The translations under genes were made by a program, and so were the position numbers. From Simplicispira lacusdiani (lineage in GTDB: Bacteria; Pseudomonadota; Gammaproteobacteria; Burkholderiales; Burkholderiaceae_C): a stretch of DNA of 64,000 nucleotides. Positions 1 through 9,592 of the stretch are shown piece by piece (within the stretch, counting starts at the first letter, position 1; the number at the start of each line of letters is the position of its first letter). The stretch spans positions 248,001 through 312,000 of the forward strand of contig NZ_QXGR01000003.1 in assembly GCF_003604195.1 (NCBI RefSeq), read 5' to 3'. The notes under the pieces were generated by a model that saw nothing but the letters and a program-made list of their open reading frames with translations, made no database searches and was not told the DNA's origin.

Positions 1-10
1 TAATCATGCT

Positions 11-1531
11 ATGAAAAATCATTTTCCGCTCGTAGGGGTCGTCGGGGCCGGCGCCATGGGGCGCGGCATCGCGCAGATGATGGCCCAGGCCGGCAGCCGG
101 GTGCTGCTGCACGATGCCCAGCCCGGCACGGCACAGGCCGCATGCCAGAGCATCGTGCAGCAGTGGCAGCACATGGTCGAGAAGAACCGCCTTGACGCGG
201 AGCAAGCCACGGCCTGCGCCGCGCGGCTGCAGGCGGTGGACACGCTGGCGGCGCTGGCCGGCTGCGATCTGGTGGTGGAGGCCATCGTCGAGCGCCTGGA
301 CGCCAAGCAGGCGCTGCTGCGCGAGCTCGAAGCGCTGCTGCGGCCCGACGCGGTGCTGGCCACCAACACCTCGTCGCTGTCGGTTACCGCCATAGCCGCG
401 GCGCTGCAGCGGCCACAGCGCTTCGCGGGCCTGCATTTCTTCAACCCGGTGCCGGTGATGAAGCTGGTGGAGGTGGTGCCAGGCCTGCGCACCGACCCCG
501 CGCTGTGCACGGCGCTGGCCGAGCAGGTGCGCGCCCTGGGCCACACCCCGGTGCTGGCGCAGGACACACCGGGCTTCATCGTCAACCACGCGGGCCGGGG
601 CTTCACCACCGAGGCGCTGCGCATCGTGGGCGAGGGCGTGGCCGATTTCGCCACCGTGGACCGCATCCTGCGCGACCAGGCGGGCTTCAAGATCGGCCCG
701 TTCGAGCTCATGGACCTGACGGGGCTCGATGTCTCGCACCCGGTGATGGAGTCGGTCTACCACCAGTACCACGAAGAACCACGCTTTCGCCCCAGCGTCA
801 TCACCGCCCAGCGCCTGGCCGGCGGCCTGCTGGGCCGCAAGACGGGCGAGGGCTTCTACCGCTATGACGGCAACGTGGCCCAGGTTCCCGAAGAAGCGTC
901 CGCGCCCGTGGTGGACAGCATTCCACCGGTGTGGGTCTCGCCCCGCGCGGCGCGGCGCCCCGAGATCTACCAGATGCTCAAGCACCTGGGCGCGGACATC
1001 GAGACCGGGGCCGCGCCATCGGCCGGCGCCATCATCCTGGTCGCGCCGCTGGGCTTCGACATCACGACGGTGGCCGTGGTCGAGCGCCTGGACCCGGCGC
1101 GCACCATCGGCATCGACATGCTGGTCGAGGAAAGCGCCACGCGCCGGCGCGTGCTGGCCACGAACCCGGTCACGCGCATCGACATCCGCGACGCCGCGCA
1201 CGCCCTGATGGCGCGCGACGGCAAGGCCGTGAGCGTGGTGCGCGACAGCGGCGGCTTCGTCACGCAGCGCGTGGTGGCCACCATCGTGAACATCGCGGCG
1301 GACATCTGCCAGCAGCGCATCTGCACGCCGCGCGACCTGGAGGCCGCCGTGACCCTGGGCCTGGGCTACCCGCTCGGGCCCCTGGCCATGGGCGACCGCT
1401 GGGGCCCGACCAACATCCTGGAAGTGCTGTTCAACCTGCAGACCGTCTACGGCGACCCGCGCTACCGCCCCAGCCCATGGCTGCGCCGGCGCGGCGCCAT
1501 CGGCCTGAGCCTGCAGCACGTGGAAGAATGA
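11..1531 (+). CDS. paaH: 3-hydroxyacyl-CoA dehydrogenase (PaaH/FadB-like)
   Basis: NAD-dependent oxidation of 3-hydroxyacyl-CoA to 3-oxoacyl-CoA, a cytoplasmic beta-oxidation step used for fatty acids and phenylacetate ring-cleavage products. The N-terminus carries the Rossmann motif GAGAMGRGIAQ (about residues 12-22). The family signature HFFNPVPVMKLVEVV follows near residue 142. A first C-terminal helical domain ends in GRKTGEGFYRY, and a second, weaker C-terminal domain ends in GLGYPLGPLAMGDRWG. At 506 aa it is slightly longer than E. coli PaaH, and the two C-terminal domains fit that type. The ATG at 11 lies near the window edge, so the promoter is not fully visible. An enoyl-CoA hydratase follows 28 bp downstream, suggesting an operon. 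The symbol is a best guess; the true substrate is unknown. Confidence 0.9.
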   Translation: MKNHFPLVGVVGAGAMGRGIAQMMAQAGSRVLLHDAQPGTAQAACQSIVQQWQHMVEKNRLDAEQATACAARLQAVDTLAALAGCDLVVEAIVERLDAKQALLRELEALLRPDAVLATNTSSLSVTAIAAALQRPQRFAGLHFFNPVPVMKLVEVVPGLRTDPALCTALAEQVRALGHTPVLAQDTPGFIVNHAGRGFTTEALRIVGEGVADFATVDRILRDQAGFKIGPFELMDLTGLDVSHPVMESVYHQYHEEPRFRPSVITAQRLAGGLLGRKTGEGFYRYDGNVAQVPEEASAPVVDSIPPVWVSPRAARRPEIYQMLKHLGADIETGAAPSAGAIILVAPLGFDITTVAVVERLDPARTIGIDMLVEESATRRRVLATNPVTRIDIRDAAHALMARDGKAVSVVRDSGGFVTQRVVATIVNIAADICQQRICTPRDLEAAVTLGLGYPLGPLAMGDRWGPTNILEVLFNLQTVYGDPRYRPSPWLRRRGAIGLSLQHVEE

Positions 1532-1559
1532 CGGCTTCGCTCCAGCGCCTTTTGCCACC

Positions 1560-2339
1560 ATGCCCGCAGAACTCCGCAGCACCAGCCACGGCCAGACCCT
1601 GGTCCTGACCTTCAGCAACCCCGGCCTGCGCAACGCGCTGGACCCCGCCATCTACGCCGCCGGCACCGAGGCGCTGAACGGCGCCGAGCGCGGCACCGAA
1701 GTACGCAGCGTGGTCATCACCGGCGCCGACGGCATGTTCAGCGCGGGCGGCAACCTGCAGCGCCTGCAGGCCAATCGCGCGCTGGGGGCGCAGGTGCAGG
1801 AAGAGAGCATCGACGCGCTGCACAACTGGATCGAGACCATACGCGCCTACCCCAAGCCGGTGATCGCCGCCGTGGAGGGCGCCGCGGCTGGCGCCGGCTT
1901 CGCGCTGGCACTGGCCTGCGACCTGGTGGTGGCCGCGCGCAACGCCCGGTTCGCCATGTCGTACAGCCGGGTCGGCCTCTCGCCCGACGGCGGCGCGAGC
2001 TGGAGCCTGGCTCACGCCCTGCCCCGCCCCCTGGCCGCCGAGCTGCTGATGTGCGGCGATGCGCTGGACGCCGAGCGCCTGCACGCGCTCGGCCTGGTCA
2101 ACCGCCTGGCCGAACCCGGCGCCGCGCTGTCCGTTGCGCTGGAACTGGCGCAGACGCTGAATGACCGCGCCCCGAACGCGCTGGCCAGCATCAAGGAGCT
2201 GCTGGACGAGGCGCGCCACAACCCGCTGAGCGCCCACCTGGGCCTGGAACGCCAGCATTTCGTGCGCAACCTGCACCACGCCAACGCAGGCGAGGGCATT
2301 GCCGCATTCCTGGAAAAGCGCCCGCCGCGCTACCGCTGA
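1560..2339 (+). CDS. Enoyl-CoA hydratase/isomerase family protein
   Basis: Crotonase-fold enzyme of 259 aa that would hydrate or isomerise an enoyl-CoA in beta-oxidation or phenylacetyl-CoA breakdown. The oxyanion-hole segment GADGMFSAGGNLQRL (about residues 55-70) and the second segment AAVEGAAAGAGFALALACD (about 103-121) are both present. A Gly-Asp pair stands in the later active-site region (SPDGGASWSL). The residue usually serving as first acid (Glu in LADGPEG-type motifs) is not obvious, so isomerase or oxepin-CoA-type chemistry is possible. The gene directly follows the 3-hydroxyacyl-CoA dehydrogenase on the same strand. Its stop codon is followed within about 10 bp by a sense copy of the dispersed repeat. 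Confidence 0.88.
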   Translation: MPAELRSTSHGQTLVLTFSNPGLRNALDPAIYAAGTEALNGAERGTEVRSVVITGADGMFSAGGNLQRLQANRALGAQVQEESIDALHNWIETIRAYPKPVIAAVEGAAAGAGFALALACDLVVAARNARFAMSYSRVGLSPDGGASWSLAHALPRPLAAELLMCGDALDAERLHALGLVNRLAEPGAALSVALELAQTLNDRAPNALASIKELLDEARHNPLSAHLGLERQHFVRNLHHANAGEGIAAFLEKRPPRYR

Positions 2340-2346
2340 TCGCGGC

Positions 2347-2412
2347 AAAAAAATAGCTATCAAATAGATAGCTGCCAGCGCAATACCAGCAATCGCTACA
2401 AACCGTTTTCAT
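2347..2412 (+). repeat. Dispersed two-hairpin repeat, copy A (intergenic)
   Basis: AT-rich island just after the enoyl-CoA hydratase stop, in sense orientation. The first hairpin is TAGCTATC-aaata-GATAGCTg. The second pairs AGCG with CGCT across about 12 nt. It aligns closely with the reverse complement of copy C: both carry ATAGCTG..AGCGCAATAC..GCAA..GCT. The rest of the 220-bp gap to the next gene contains nothing else recognisable. Confidence 0.8.
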
Positions 2413-2559
2413 ATCAAATAATAAGGCACATGCCGAGGATGGCGTGTGCCTGCGCGCGGCAACGCCCTGCGCGACAGACACGCAGGTGACAACCCCCATG
2501 CCGGCGGCGGGTCCCTCACGCGACAATGGACGCGTACTCAGTCACCCAAAAGACAGACC

Positions 2560-3279
2560 ATGGACGACCCGATTCTTACTATCGAAGAACGTGAAGCGAT
2601 CAACTCCGGTCGCTGGTTTTCTTCCCTCTCACCCTCGCTCCGACACGACATACTGCGATGCGCCTACGTCAAACGCTTCAAGGATGGTGCCTTGATCACC
2701 GCCCGCGGCGAGCCGCCGGAGGAATGGATCGCCTGCGCCAAGGGCGCGGTGCGCGTGAGCTCGACCTCGATCTCGGGCAAGCAGATCACGCTGACTTATG
2801 TCGAGCCGGGCATCTGGTTCGGCGACGTGGCGATCTTCGACGGGGACCGGCGCACGCACGATGCCTATGCGCACGGCGACACCACCATCCTGTGCGTGGC
2901 CAAGGCCGACTTCAAGAAGATCCTGGCCACGCACGTGGAGCTGTACGAGGCCATGCTGCGCCTGCACGCGCGGCGCATCCGCCAGCTTTACGGCCTGGTG
3001 GAAGACCTCAACACCCTGCCGCTGCGCGCCCGGCTGGCCAAGCAGCTGCTGCACCTGGTGCGCAGCTATGGCATTCCCAGCCTGTCGCACGGCGACGAGA
3101 TGCGCATCGGCCTGCAGCTGGCGCAGGAAGAACTGGCGCAGCTGCTGGGCGCCTCGCGCCAGCGCGTGAACCAGGAACTCAAGGCCCTGGAGCGCGAGGA
3201 CATCATCCGCATCGAACCGGGTGGCCTGGTCGTGCGTGACCGCGAAGCCCTGATGCACGTCTCCGAAATCGACAACTGA
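2560..3279 (+). CDS. Crp/Fnr family transcriptional regulator
   Basis: 239-aa DNA-binding regulator with an N-terminal cyclic-nucleotide-binding-like beta-barrel (about residues 20-140) and a C-terminal winged helix-turn-helix (about 180-220, segment AQEELAQLLGASRQRVNQEL). The N-terminal cysteine cluster that binds the Fe-S centre in true Fnr is absent, so it is not an oxygen-sensing Fnr by this criterion. Ligand and targets are unknown. The ATG at 2560 was chosen because the reading frame upstream (back to 2446) encodes an atypical Arg/Gly/Pro-rich run. It is immediately followed by the kinase/acyl-CoA dehydrogenase pair (11 bp gap), so it may regulate those genes. Confidence 0.9.
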   Translation: MDDPILTIEEREAINSGRWFSSLSPSLRHDILRCAYVKRFKDGALITARGEPPEEWIACAKGAVRVSSTSISGKQITLTYVEPGIWFGDVAIFDGDRRTHDAYAHGDTTILCVAKADFKKILATHVELYEAMLRLHARRIRQLYGLVEDLNTLPLRARLAKQLLHLVRSYGIPSLSHGDEMRIGLQLAQEELAQLLGASRQRVNQELKALEREDIIRIEPGGLVVRDREALMHVSEIDN

Positions 3280-3290
3280 CCACCAACCCC

Positions 3291-4373
3291 ATGAGCAATT
3301 TCGACCATTTCATCGGCACCCGTGCCGTCTCCGGGCAGCATGCCTTCGACACCGCGGCGCTCGGCGCCTGGCTGCAGCAGAACCTCGAAGGTTTCGAAGG
3401 CCCCCTGAGCGTCGAGATGTTCAAGGGCGGTCAGTCCAACCCCACCTACAAGCTCATCACGCCCGGCAAGAGCTATGTGATGCGCGCCAAGCCGGGCCCC
3501 GTGGCGAAGCTGCTGCCCTCGGCCCACGCCATCGAGCGCGAGTTCGCAGTGATGAGCGGCCTGGCGGGTACCGACGTGCCCGTGCCGCGCATGCATGCGC
3601 TGTGCGAGGACGAGTCCGTGATCGGCCGCGCGTTCTACGTGATGGAATTCATGCAGGGCCGCGTGCTCTGGGACCAGTCGCTGCCCGGCATGACACCGGC
3701 AGAGCGCGCGGCCATCTACAACGAGTCGAACCGCGTCATCTCCGCGCTGCACACGGTGAAGTTCGCCGAGCGCGGCCTGGCCAACTACGGCAAGCCCGGC
3801 AACTACTTCGAGCGCCAGATCGGCCGCTGGAGCAAGCAGTACGTGGCTTCCATCACCCAGCCCATCGAGGAGATGGACAAGCTCATGGCCTGGCTGCCCG
3901 CGAACATGCCCGCCAGCGCGCGCGACGAGAACCGCGTGTCCATCGTGCATGGCGACTACCGCCTGGACAACCTCATGTTCCACCCCACCGAGCCGCGCGT
4001 CATCGCCGTGCTCGACTGGGAGCTGTCCACGCTGGGCCACCCGCTGGCCGACTTCAGCTACCACTGCATGGCCTGGCACATCCAGCCGGGCCAGTTCCGC
4101 GGCATCGGCGGCCTGGACCTGCCAGCCCTGGGCATCCCGTCCGAGCAGGAGTACATCCGCCTGTACTGCGAACGCACCGGTCTGGCCACGCCCGAGGAGC
4201 TGGCCGCCGACTGGAACTTCTACCTGGCCTACAACCTGTTCCGCCTGGCCGCCATCCTGCAGGGCATTGCCAAGCGCGTCGAGACGGGCACCGCGTCGAG
4301 CGCCCAGGCCAAGGCCTCGGGCGAAGGCGCCCGCCCGTTGGCGCAACTGGCCTGGTCCTTTGCCCAACGCTGA
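3291..4373 (+). CDS. Aminoglycoside-phosphotransferase-fold kinase (ACAD10/LvaA-like)
   Basis: 360-aa protein kinase-like (APH) fold enzyme. The catalytic loop IVHGDYRLDNLMFHP (about residues 218-232) and the metal-binding VLDWELSTLGHPLADFSY (about 240-257) are intact. The N-terminal lobe has GGQSNPTYKL and a Lys/Arg-containing strand VMRAKPGP. The family member LvaA of Pseudomonas and the N-terminal domain of mammalian ACAD10/11 phosphorylate 4-hydroxyacyl-CoA so that an acyl-CoA dehydrogenase partner can eliminate the phosphate. An acyl-CoA dehydrogenase gene follows 30 bp downstream, matching that pairing. Assignment to acyl-CoA rather than antibiotic phosphorylation is inferred from family and context. 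Confidence 0.85.
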   Translation: MSNFDHFIGTRAVSGQHAFDTAALGAWLQQNLEGFEGPLSVEMFKGGQSNPTYKLITPGKSYVMRAKPGPVAKLLPSAHAIEREFAVMSGLAGTDVPVPRMHALCEDESVIGRAFYVMEFMQGRVLWDQSLPGMTPAERAAIYNESNRVISALHTVKFAERGLANYGKPGNYFERQIGRWSKQYVASITQPIEEMDKLMAWLPANMPASARDENRVSIVHGDYRLDNLMFHPTEPRVIAVLDWELSTLGHPLADFSYHCMAWHIQPGQFRGIGGLDLPALGIPSEQEYIRLYCERTGLATPEELAADWNFYLAYNLFRLAAILQGIAKRVETGTASSAQAKASGEGARPLAQLAWSFAQR

Positions 4374-4403
4374 GCCACACCACCCGTTTTTCTAGGAGAA
4401 CCC

Positions 4404-5654
<1,251 letters not shown>

Positions 5655-5672
5655 ACCCGGGACGCGCCCCGC

Positions 5673-6386
5673 TCAGCCGGGCGGGAGCGTGTCCGGCTGC
5701 GAATCGGGCGGCGGTGGCAGGTTCTGCGCCGCCATGGCGGCCGCCGTGGTGAACAGCGCCGCCGCGTACCGCAGGTCGGGCAGGTGGCAGGGGGTTGTCT
5801 GCATGCGCAGCGACACCTTGCCATCGGTCAGCAGCAGCAGCAGGGGCGCCAATGCGCGCTCCGCCTCTGCCCGCTCCATCAGCAGATGCGACACCACGGC
5901 CGCGTTCACCCAGCGCTGGGCATGATCGGCCCGGTCTCCCACCACGGCGTACAGACGCGAGAACGACGCGGGCAATTCCGGCCAGCGCAATTCCTCATAG
6001 ATGGACAGCCAGCGCATTTCCTGCGGCAGGCTGTCGTCGACCGCCGTCTGCGTGGTCTCGGTGATGGCGCCGTACATGCGCGCCTCCAGTACCTCCTTGA
6101 GCGGCCGGCTGACCACCATGACGGCGATTTCAGGCGCGATCCGCATGTCCACCCGGGCACGCAGCTCCGTGTCCTGCACATAGTCGCGCGTGGGCGCGCC
6201 GCTCTCCATGCGCCAGGGCTGCCCGGCCACCTGGCCGCCGAGCTGGAACTGCGCCGGCTTGCCCTGGAAGGCGAAAGCCCAGCCCTGCCCTGCGGCCCAC
6301 TGCGCGAGCTGGGTGGGCGTCGCCAGGCCCGCCTCATCGGCCTGGGCATGGCCCCGTGTGAACACATTGAGAAGTTTTTCGAGCAT
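5673..6386 (-). CDS. Protein of unknown function, downstream partner of cyclase-FHA gene
   Basis: 237-aa soluble protein with no signal peptide or membrane segment. I do not recognise a family. The N-terminus (MLEKLLNVFTRG) is followed by a beta-rich part with Trp/Gly residues, a helical part, and a Pro-rich tail (PPPPDSQPDTLPPG). The start at 6386 has a good Shine-Dalgarno (GGGAGG about 6 bp upstream); a longer reading frame to 6431 lacks one. It lies 56 bp downstream of the cyclase-FHA gene on the same strand, so the two are probably co-transcribed and may act together. Confidence 0.75.
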   Translation of the reverse strand: MLEKLLNVFTRGHAQADEAGLATPTQLAQWAAGQGWAFAFQGKPAQFQLGGQVAGQPWRMESGAPTRDYVQDTELRARVDMRIAPEIAVMVVSRPLKEVLEARMYGAITETTQTAVDDSLPQEMRWLSIYEELRWPELPASFSRLYAVVGDRADHAQRWVNAAVVSHLLMERAEAERALAPLLLLLTDGKVSLRMQTTPCHLPDLRYAAALFTTAAAMAAQNLPPPPDSQPDTLPPG

Positions 6387-6442
6387 GGCGTCCTCCCTCA
6401 AGAGCGGGCGGCAGCATGCCAGGAACGCCATCGACCCCGGCG

Positions 6443-7369
6443 TCAGCCCAGGTGCATGCTGCTGCCCGTGACATGGAAATCAAGCATCGGCGCGCCGGCG
6501 CCAAACGGCATGCCGAGCGCGATCTGGCCCCGGCCATGCAGAAGGCAGGCATCGCGCCGCAGCGATACCGCCGTGTCGCTGCCCTCGAAGCGAATCCAGG
6601 TGCCGAAGCTGCTGAGGTCCGTGAGCGTGAACGTTCCGTTGTGCCAGTCGATGCGCGCATGCATGCGCGAGACCCGGGGATCGCTGATGCACAGTTCCGC
6701 AGCACTGGACCGCCCGATGTGCACGGGCGTATCGCCCGAGGCCACGGACAGGCTGTCCTCCTGCCAGGACAGTTCGATGGTTCCGAAAAAGACGTCCAGC
6801 GGCGCAATCGCGCTGGGCAAGGCCGCCTGCATGGTCATCGCATCCACGGCATCGTTGTCCCGCCATTCCGCCTGGTAGATCATCTGGGCCTCGGTCTTGC
6901 CCCGGATTTCAATCACGCCCAGCTTGCGGAAGCGGATGCCCGGCACCGCTCCGGCATCGACGGCCGTGACATCCGTGGTCCAGATCTCGCCCAGGCCTGC
7001 CCGCTCGCACAGGCGCGAGGCCACATTGACCGCATCGCCATAGGAGTCGCCGTCCACTTCCAGCACTTCGCCACTGGCCACGCCGACGCGCATCTCCATG
7101 CGCACTGCGACCGGCCAGCGCTGCAGATGGATCTGGTGGCTGCGCTGCAATTCACCGGCGGCGCCAACCGCCTGGCACGCCTGGGCAAAGATACCCAGCA
7201 CGCCATCGCCCAGCTTCTTGACCACCCGTCCGCCATGAGCCTCGATCACTTCGCCGATCCATTGGGTCAGGCGCGTCACCGTTTCGGTGGCTCGCTCATT
7301 GCCCAACGCCTCGAACAGCAGCGTGCTGCCCGAGAGGTCCGCGAAAACCACCGTGGACACAGAACTCAT
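6443..7369 (-). CDS. Adenylate/guanylate cyclase with C-terminal FHA domain
   Basis: 308-aa fusion of a class III nucleotide cyclase domain (about residues 1-170) and a forkhead-associated phosphothreonine-binding domain (about 215-290). Both metal-binding aspartates are visible: FADLSGST near residue 10 and KLGDGVLGIF near 53, where the preceding Lys fits the adenine-selecting position. The transition-state Asn/Arg pair occurs in GDAVNVASRL. The FHA part shows HIGRSS, the SRMHA segment and LTDLSSFGTWI. No membrane segment is seen, so it is a cytoplasmic signalling protein, probably producing cAMP and gated by a phospho-partner. The downstream unknown gene is a candidate partner. Confidence 0.88.
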   Translation of the reverse strand: MSSVSTVVFADLSGSTLLFEALGNERATETVTRLTQWIGEVIEAHGGRVVKKLGDGVLGIFAQACQAVGAAGELQRSHQIHLQRWPVAVRMEMRVGVASGEVLEVDGDSYGDAVNVASRLCERAGLGEIWTTDVTAVDAGAVPGIRFRKLGVIEIRGKTEAQMIYQAEWRDNDAVDAMTMQAALPSAIAPLDVFFGTIELSWQEDSLSVASGDTPVHIGRSSAAELCISDPRVSRMHARIDWHNGTFTLTDLSSFGTWIRFEGSDTAVSLRRDACLLHGRGQIALGMPFGAGAPMLDFHVTGSSMHLG

Positions 7370-7448
7370 GGGCAGAGGGCAATGTTGGTGGACATACGAT
7401 CCAGTTTAGACCAAGTACACGGATCGCGCATCCCATCCATGACCAGGA

Positions 7449-8801
7449 TCACGCCGCCGGGTCACTCCCCGCCATGACAGCACCAGCCCAGCGGGCCGCT
7501 CCCTGGCCCGCGCGGACGCCCGTGGCCATGCACGCCGTGAGCAGGTAGCCCCCGGTGGGCGCCTCCCAATCCAGCATTTCGCCCGCGCAGAACACACCTG
7601 GCCGGGCCTGCAACATCAGGTGCGTATCCAGCCCCTCGAATGCGACACCACCGGCCGTGCTGATGGCCTCGTCCAGCGGACGCGCCGCCACCACGGTGAC
7701 GGGGACGGCCTTGATGGCCTGCGCCAGCGCCTGCGGGTCGTTCAGGCGATCCTTGCCGAGTTGCTCATGCAGCAGGCCCATCTTGATGCCATCGAGCCCC
7801 AGCCGGCCCTTGAGGTGGCTCGACAACGAGCGCGAACCGCGCGGATGTCGCACCTCGGCGAGCACGCGCTCGGGGGAGTGGTCGGGCAGCAGGTCCACGG
7901 TGAAGGTGGCGCTGCCGTGGGCCTCAATCTCGTCGCGCAGCAGGGCCGAGACGGCATACACCAGACTGCCTTCCACACCCGTGGCCGTGGCGACGAACTC
8001 GCCTCGGCGGCAGAAGGCGCGGCCATCACGGCCGTTGAATGCGATGGCCACCGACTTGAAGGGCTGGCCGGCGAAGCGCTCCGCGAAATGCCGCGTCCAC
8101 CCCACCGGAGGTGCGGGCGGCCGCCCCATGATCTCCTGAAGGAATTCGCGCCGGGTTTCTCCAGCATCGGCCGCCGGCACGTCAAAGCCGCAATTGGCGG
8201 GACGCAGCGGCGCCAAGGGAGCGCCGCATTCGGCCAGGAGCGGCACCCAGGCGCCGTCCGACCCCAGCCGCGCCCAGCTGGCGCCCCCCAGCGCCAGCAC
8301 CACGGTGGACGCGGCCACCACCACGGGTCCCGAGGGCGACTGAAAACGCAGCCCGCCCTGCCCGTCCCAGCCCAGCCAACGGTGGCGCATGTGAAAACGC
8401 ACCCCCAGGGCCCGCAGGCGCTGGAGCCATGCCCTGAGCAAGGGGGCCGCCTTCATGTCGGACGGAAACACACGCCCTGACGTTCCGACGAATGTCTCGA
8501 TCCCCAACTCCAGGGCCCAGGCACGCAATTCAGCGGCACCGAAGTCTTGCAGCAGTGGCTGCAGCCAGCGCTGGCGCGGGCCATAACGCTCGGCAAAGGC
8601 GCCAAATGGTTCGGAATGGGTGAGGTTGAGCCCTCCCTTGCCGGCCAGCAGGAACTTGCGTCCCACCGTGGGCATGGCATCGAACAGGTGCACGGCCACG
8701 CCCGCGCGGGCCAGCTGCTCGGCAGCCATCAACCCCGCGGGCCCGCCCCCCACCACGACGGCTTCGGCCTGGAGGGATGACGGAGAAATTGTCTGGTTCA
8801 T
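7449..8801 (-). CDS. NAD(P)/FAD-dependent oxidoreductase (PP_4765/BaiN-like flavoprotein)
   Basis: 450-aa HI0933/BaiN-type flavoprotein. The N-terminal dinucleotide-binding motif GGGPAGLMAAEQLARAG (about residues 18-34) is followed by the diagnostic RKFLLAGKGGLNLTHSE (about 48-64). The C-terminal FAD-contacting segment contains GVFCAGEMLDWEAPTGGYLL. The family is conserved but mostly of unknown physiological role; BaiN members reduce bile-acid intermediates, which is not implied here. It is divergent from trxA across 192 bp. Confidence 0.88.
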   Translation of the reverse strand: MNQTISPSSLQAEAVVVGGGPAGLMAAEQLARAGVAVHLFDAMPTVGRKFLLAGKGGLNLTHSEPFGAFAERYGPRQRWLQPLLQDFGAAELRAWALELGIETFVGTSGRVFPSDMKAAPLLRAWLQRLRALGVRFHMRHRWLGWDGQGGLRFQSPSGPVVVAASTVVLALGGASWARLGSDGAWVPLLAECGAPLAPLRPANCGFDVPAADAGETRREFLQEIMGRPPAPPVGWTRHFAERFAGQPFKSVAIAFNGRDGRAFCRRGEFVATATGVEGSLVYAVSALLRDEIEAHGSATFTVDLLPDHSPERVLAEVRHPRGSRSLSSHLKGRLGLDGIKMGLLHEQLGKDRLNDPQALAQAIKAVPVTVVAARPLDEAISTAGGVAFEGLDTHLMLQARPGVFCAGEMLDWEAPTGGYLLTACMATGVRAGQGAARWAGAVMAGSDPAA

Positions 8802-8993
8802 TTTGGTGTTTTCATGGCCCTGTCAACACAGGGAAATACAGCGAAAAAGCGAGGGACGGGCACCCTCGGCGCCCATCGATTTTTGCTATGACAGCCATAG
8901 CGCCGCACAGCCTTGCAGCCGGCAGGGGCAGGGGCGTTTCTGTCACAATGAATGGACTTTATACGTACCAGCACCACACAGTAAGGAAAGCGC
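8802..8993. other. Divergent intergenic region, flavoprotein gene / trxA
   Basis: 192-bp non-coding stretch between divergent starts. It holds a 6-bp inverted repeat CCCTGT-caac-ACAGGG at 8818-8833 close to the flavoprotein start. A short AT-rich stretch near 8880 (TTTTTGCTATG..ATAGCGC) weakly resembles the first half of the dispersed repeat. trxA has the Shine-Dalgarno GTAAGGAA just before its ATG. No promoter is convincing by eye. Confidence 0.4.
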
Positions 8994-9326
8994 ATGGCAA
9001 GCGAACTCATCAAACAACTTTCTGACGCCAGCTTCGAGGCCGACGTTCTGAAATCCAGCACGCCCGTGCTGGTGGACTACTGGGCCGAGTGGTGCGGTCC
9101 GTGCAAGATGATCGCCCCGATTCTCGACGAAGTGGCTGGCACCTACCAAGGCAAGCTCACGATCGCCAAGATGAACGTGGACGAGAACCGTGAAATTCCG
9201 GCACGCTTTGGCATCCGTGGCATCCCCACGCTCATGCTCTTCAAGGACGGCCAGCTCGCCGCCACCAAAGTGGGCGCCATGAGCAAGGCGCAGTTGATCG
9301 CTTTCGTCGACCAGCAACTGGCCTGA
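8994..9326 (+). CDS. trxA: Thioredoxin TrxA
   Basis: 110-aa cytoplasmic thiol-disulfide reductase that donates electrons to ribonucleotide reductase, PAPS reductase and other disulfide targets. The active site WCGPCK (about residues 33-38) with the preceding YWAEWCGPC context and the cis-Pro segment [14 protein letters not shown] are classic. Length is typical (E. coli 109 aa). A strong Shine-Dalgarno (AAGGAA) precedes the ATG. Rho follows on the same strand after a 266-bp leader, a gene order widely conserved in proteobacteria. Confidence 0.97.
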   Translation: MASELIKQLSDASFEADVLKSSTPVLVDYWAEWCGPCKMIAPILDEVAGTYQGKLTIAKMNVDENREIPARFGIRGIPTLMLFKDGQLAATKVGAMSKAQLIAFVDQQLA

Positions 9327-9592
9327 ACCACGGCCTTCCCCACGACGCACCGGCATCCCTTACCGCGCCCCTGGCTCCGCTAGGCGGCGCCATCGGCCCA
9401 AGACCCCGGCCACGGCGCGTTCCACAGAGCTGAACTACAGCGTTTTTCCTGTCATAATTCCGCCTGATCTCTGGCCCGCATGCATTGGCGGCCCGTCCGG
9501 AGATCCCCAGGCACGCCAGGGCCGCTCGCAGCGGCCCGATCGGCTAAGCAGCTTCCCCCAGATTCATACCCGCTCCGCCCAGGAGTCACTCC
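9327..9592 (+). promoter_or_regulatory. rho leader region with candidate -10 and hairpin
   Basis: 266-bp gap before rho. CATAAT at 9454-9459 is a plausible -10 hexamer (the -35 is weak), giving a 5' UTR of roughly 125 nt. Inside the UTR is an 8-bp hairpin with a 3-nt loop, GGGCCGCT-cgc-AGCGGCCC, at 9519-9537. Rho is autogenously controlled through its leader in other bacteria, so this UTR is a reasonable place for such control; the mechanism here is inference. Confidence 0.4.

Noticed and set aside
8818..8833. Inverted repeat CCCTGT-caac-ACAGGG near the flavoprotein start
   Set aside because: Only 6-bp arms and no supporting context; recorded in the intergenic entry but not raised as a finding.
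8878..8910. Possible ninth copy of the dispersed repeat (TTTTTGCTATG..ATAGCGC)
   Set aside because: Only the first half is loosely similar and the second hairpin and AGGCC tail are missing; not counted as a copy.
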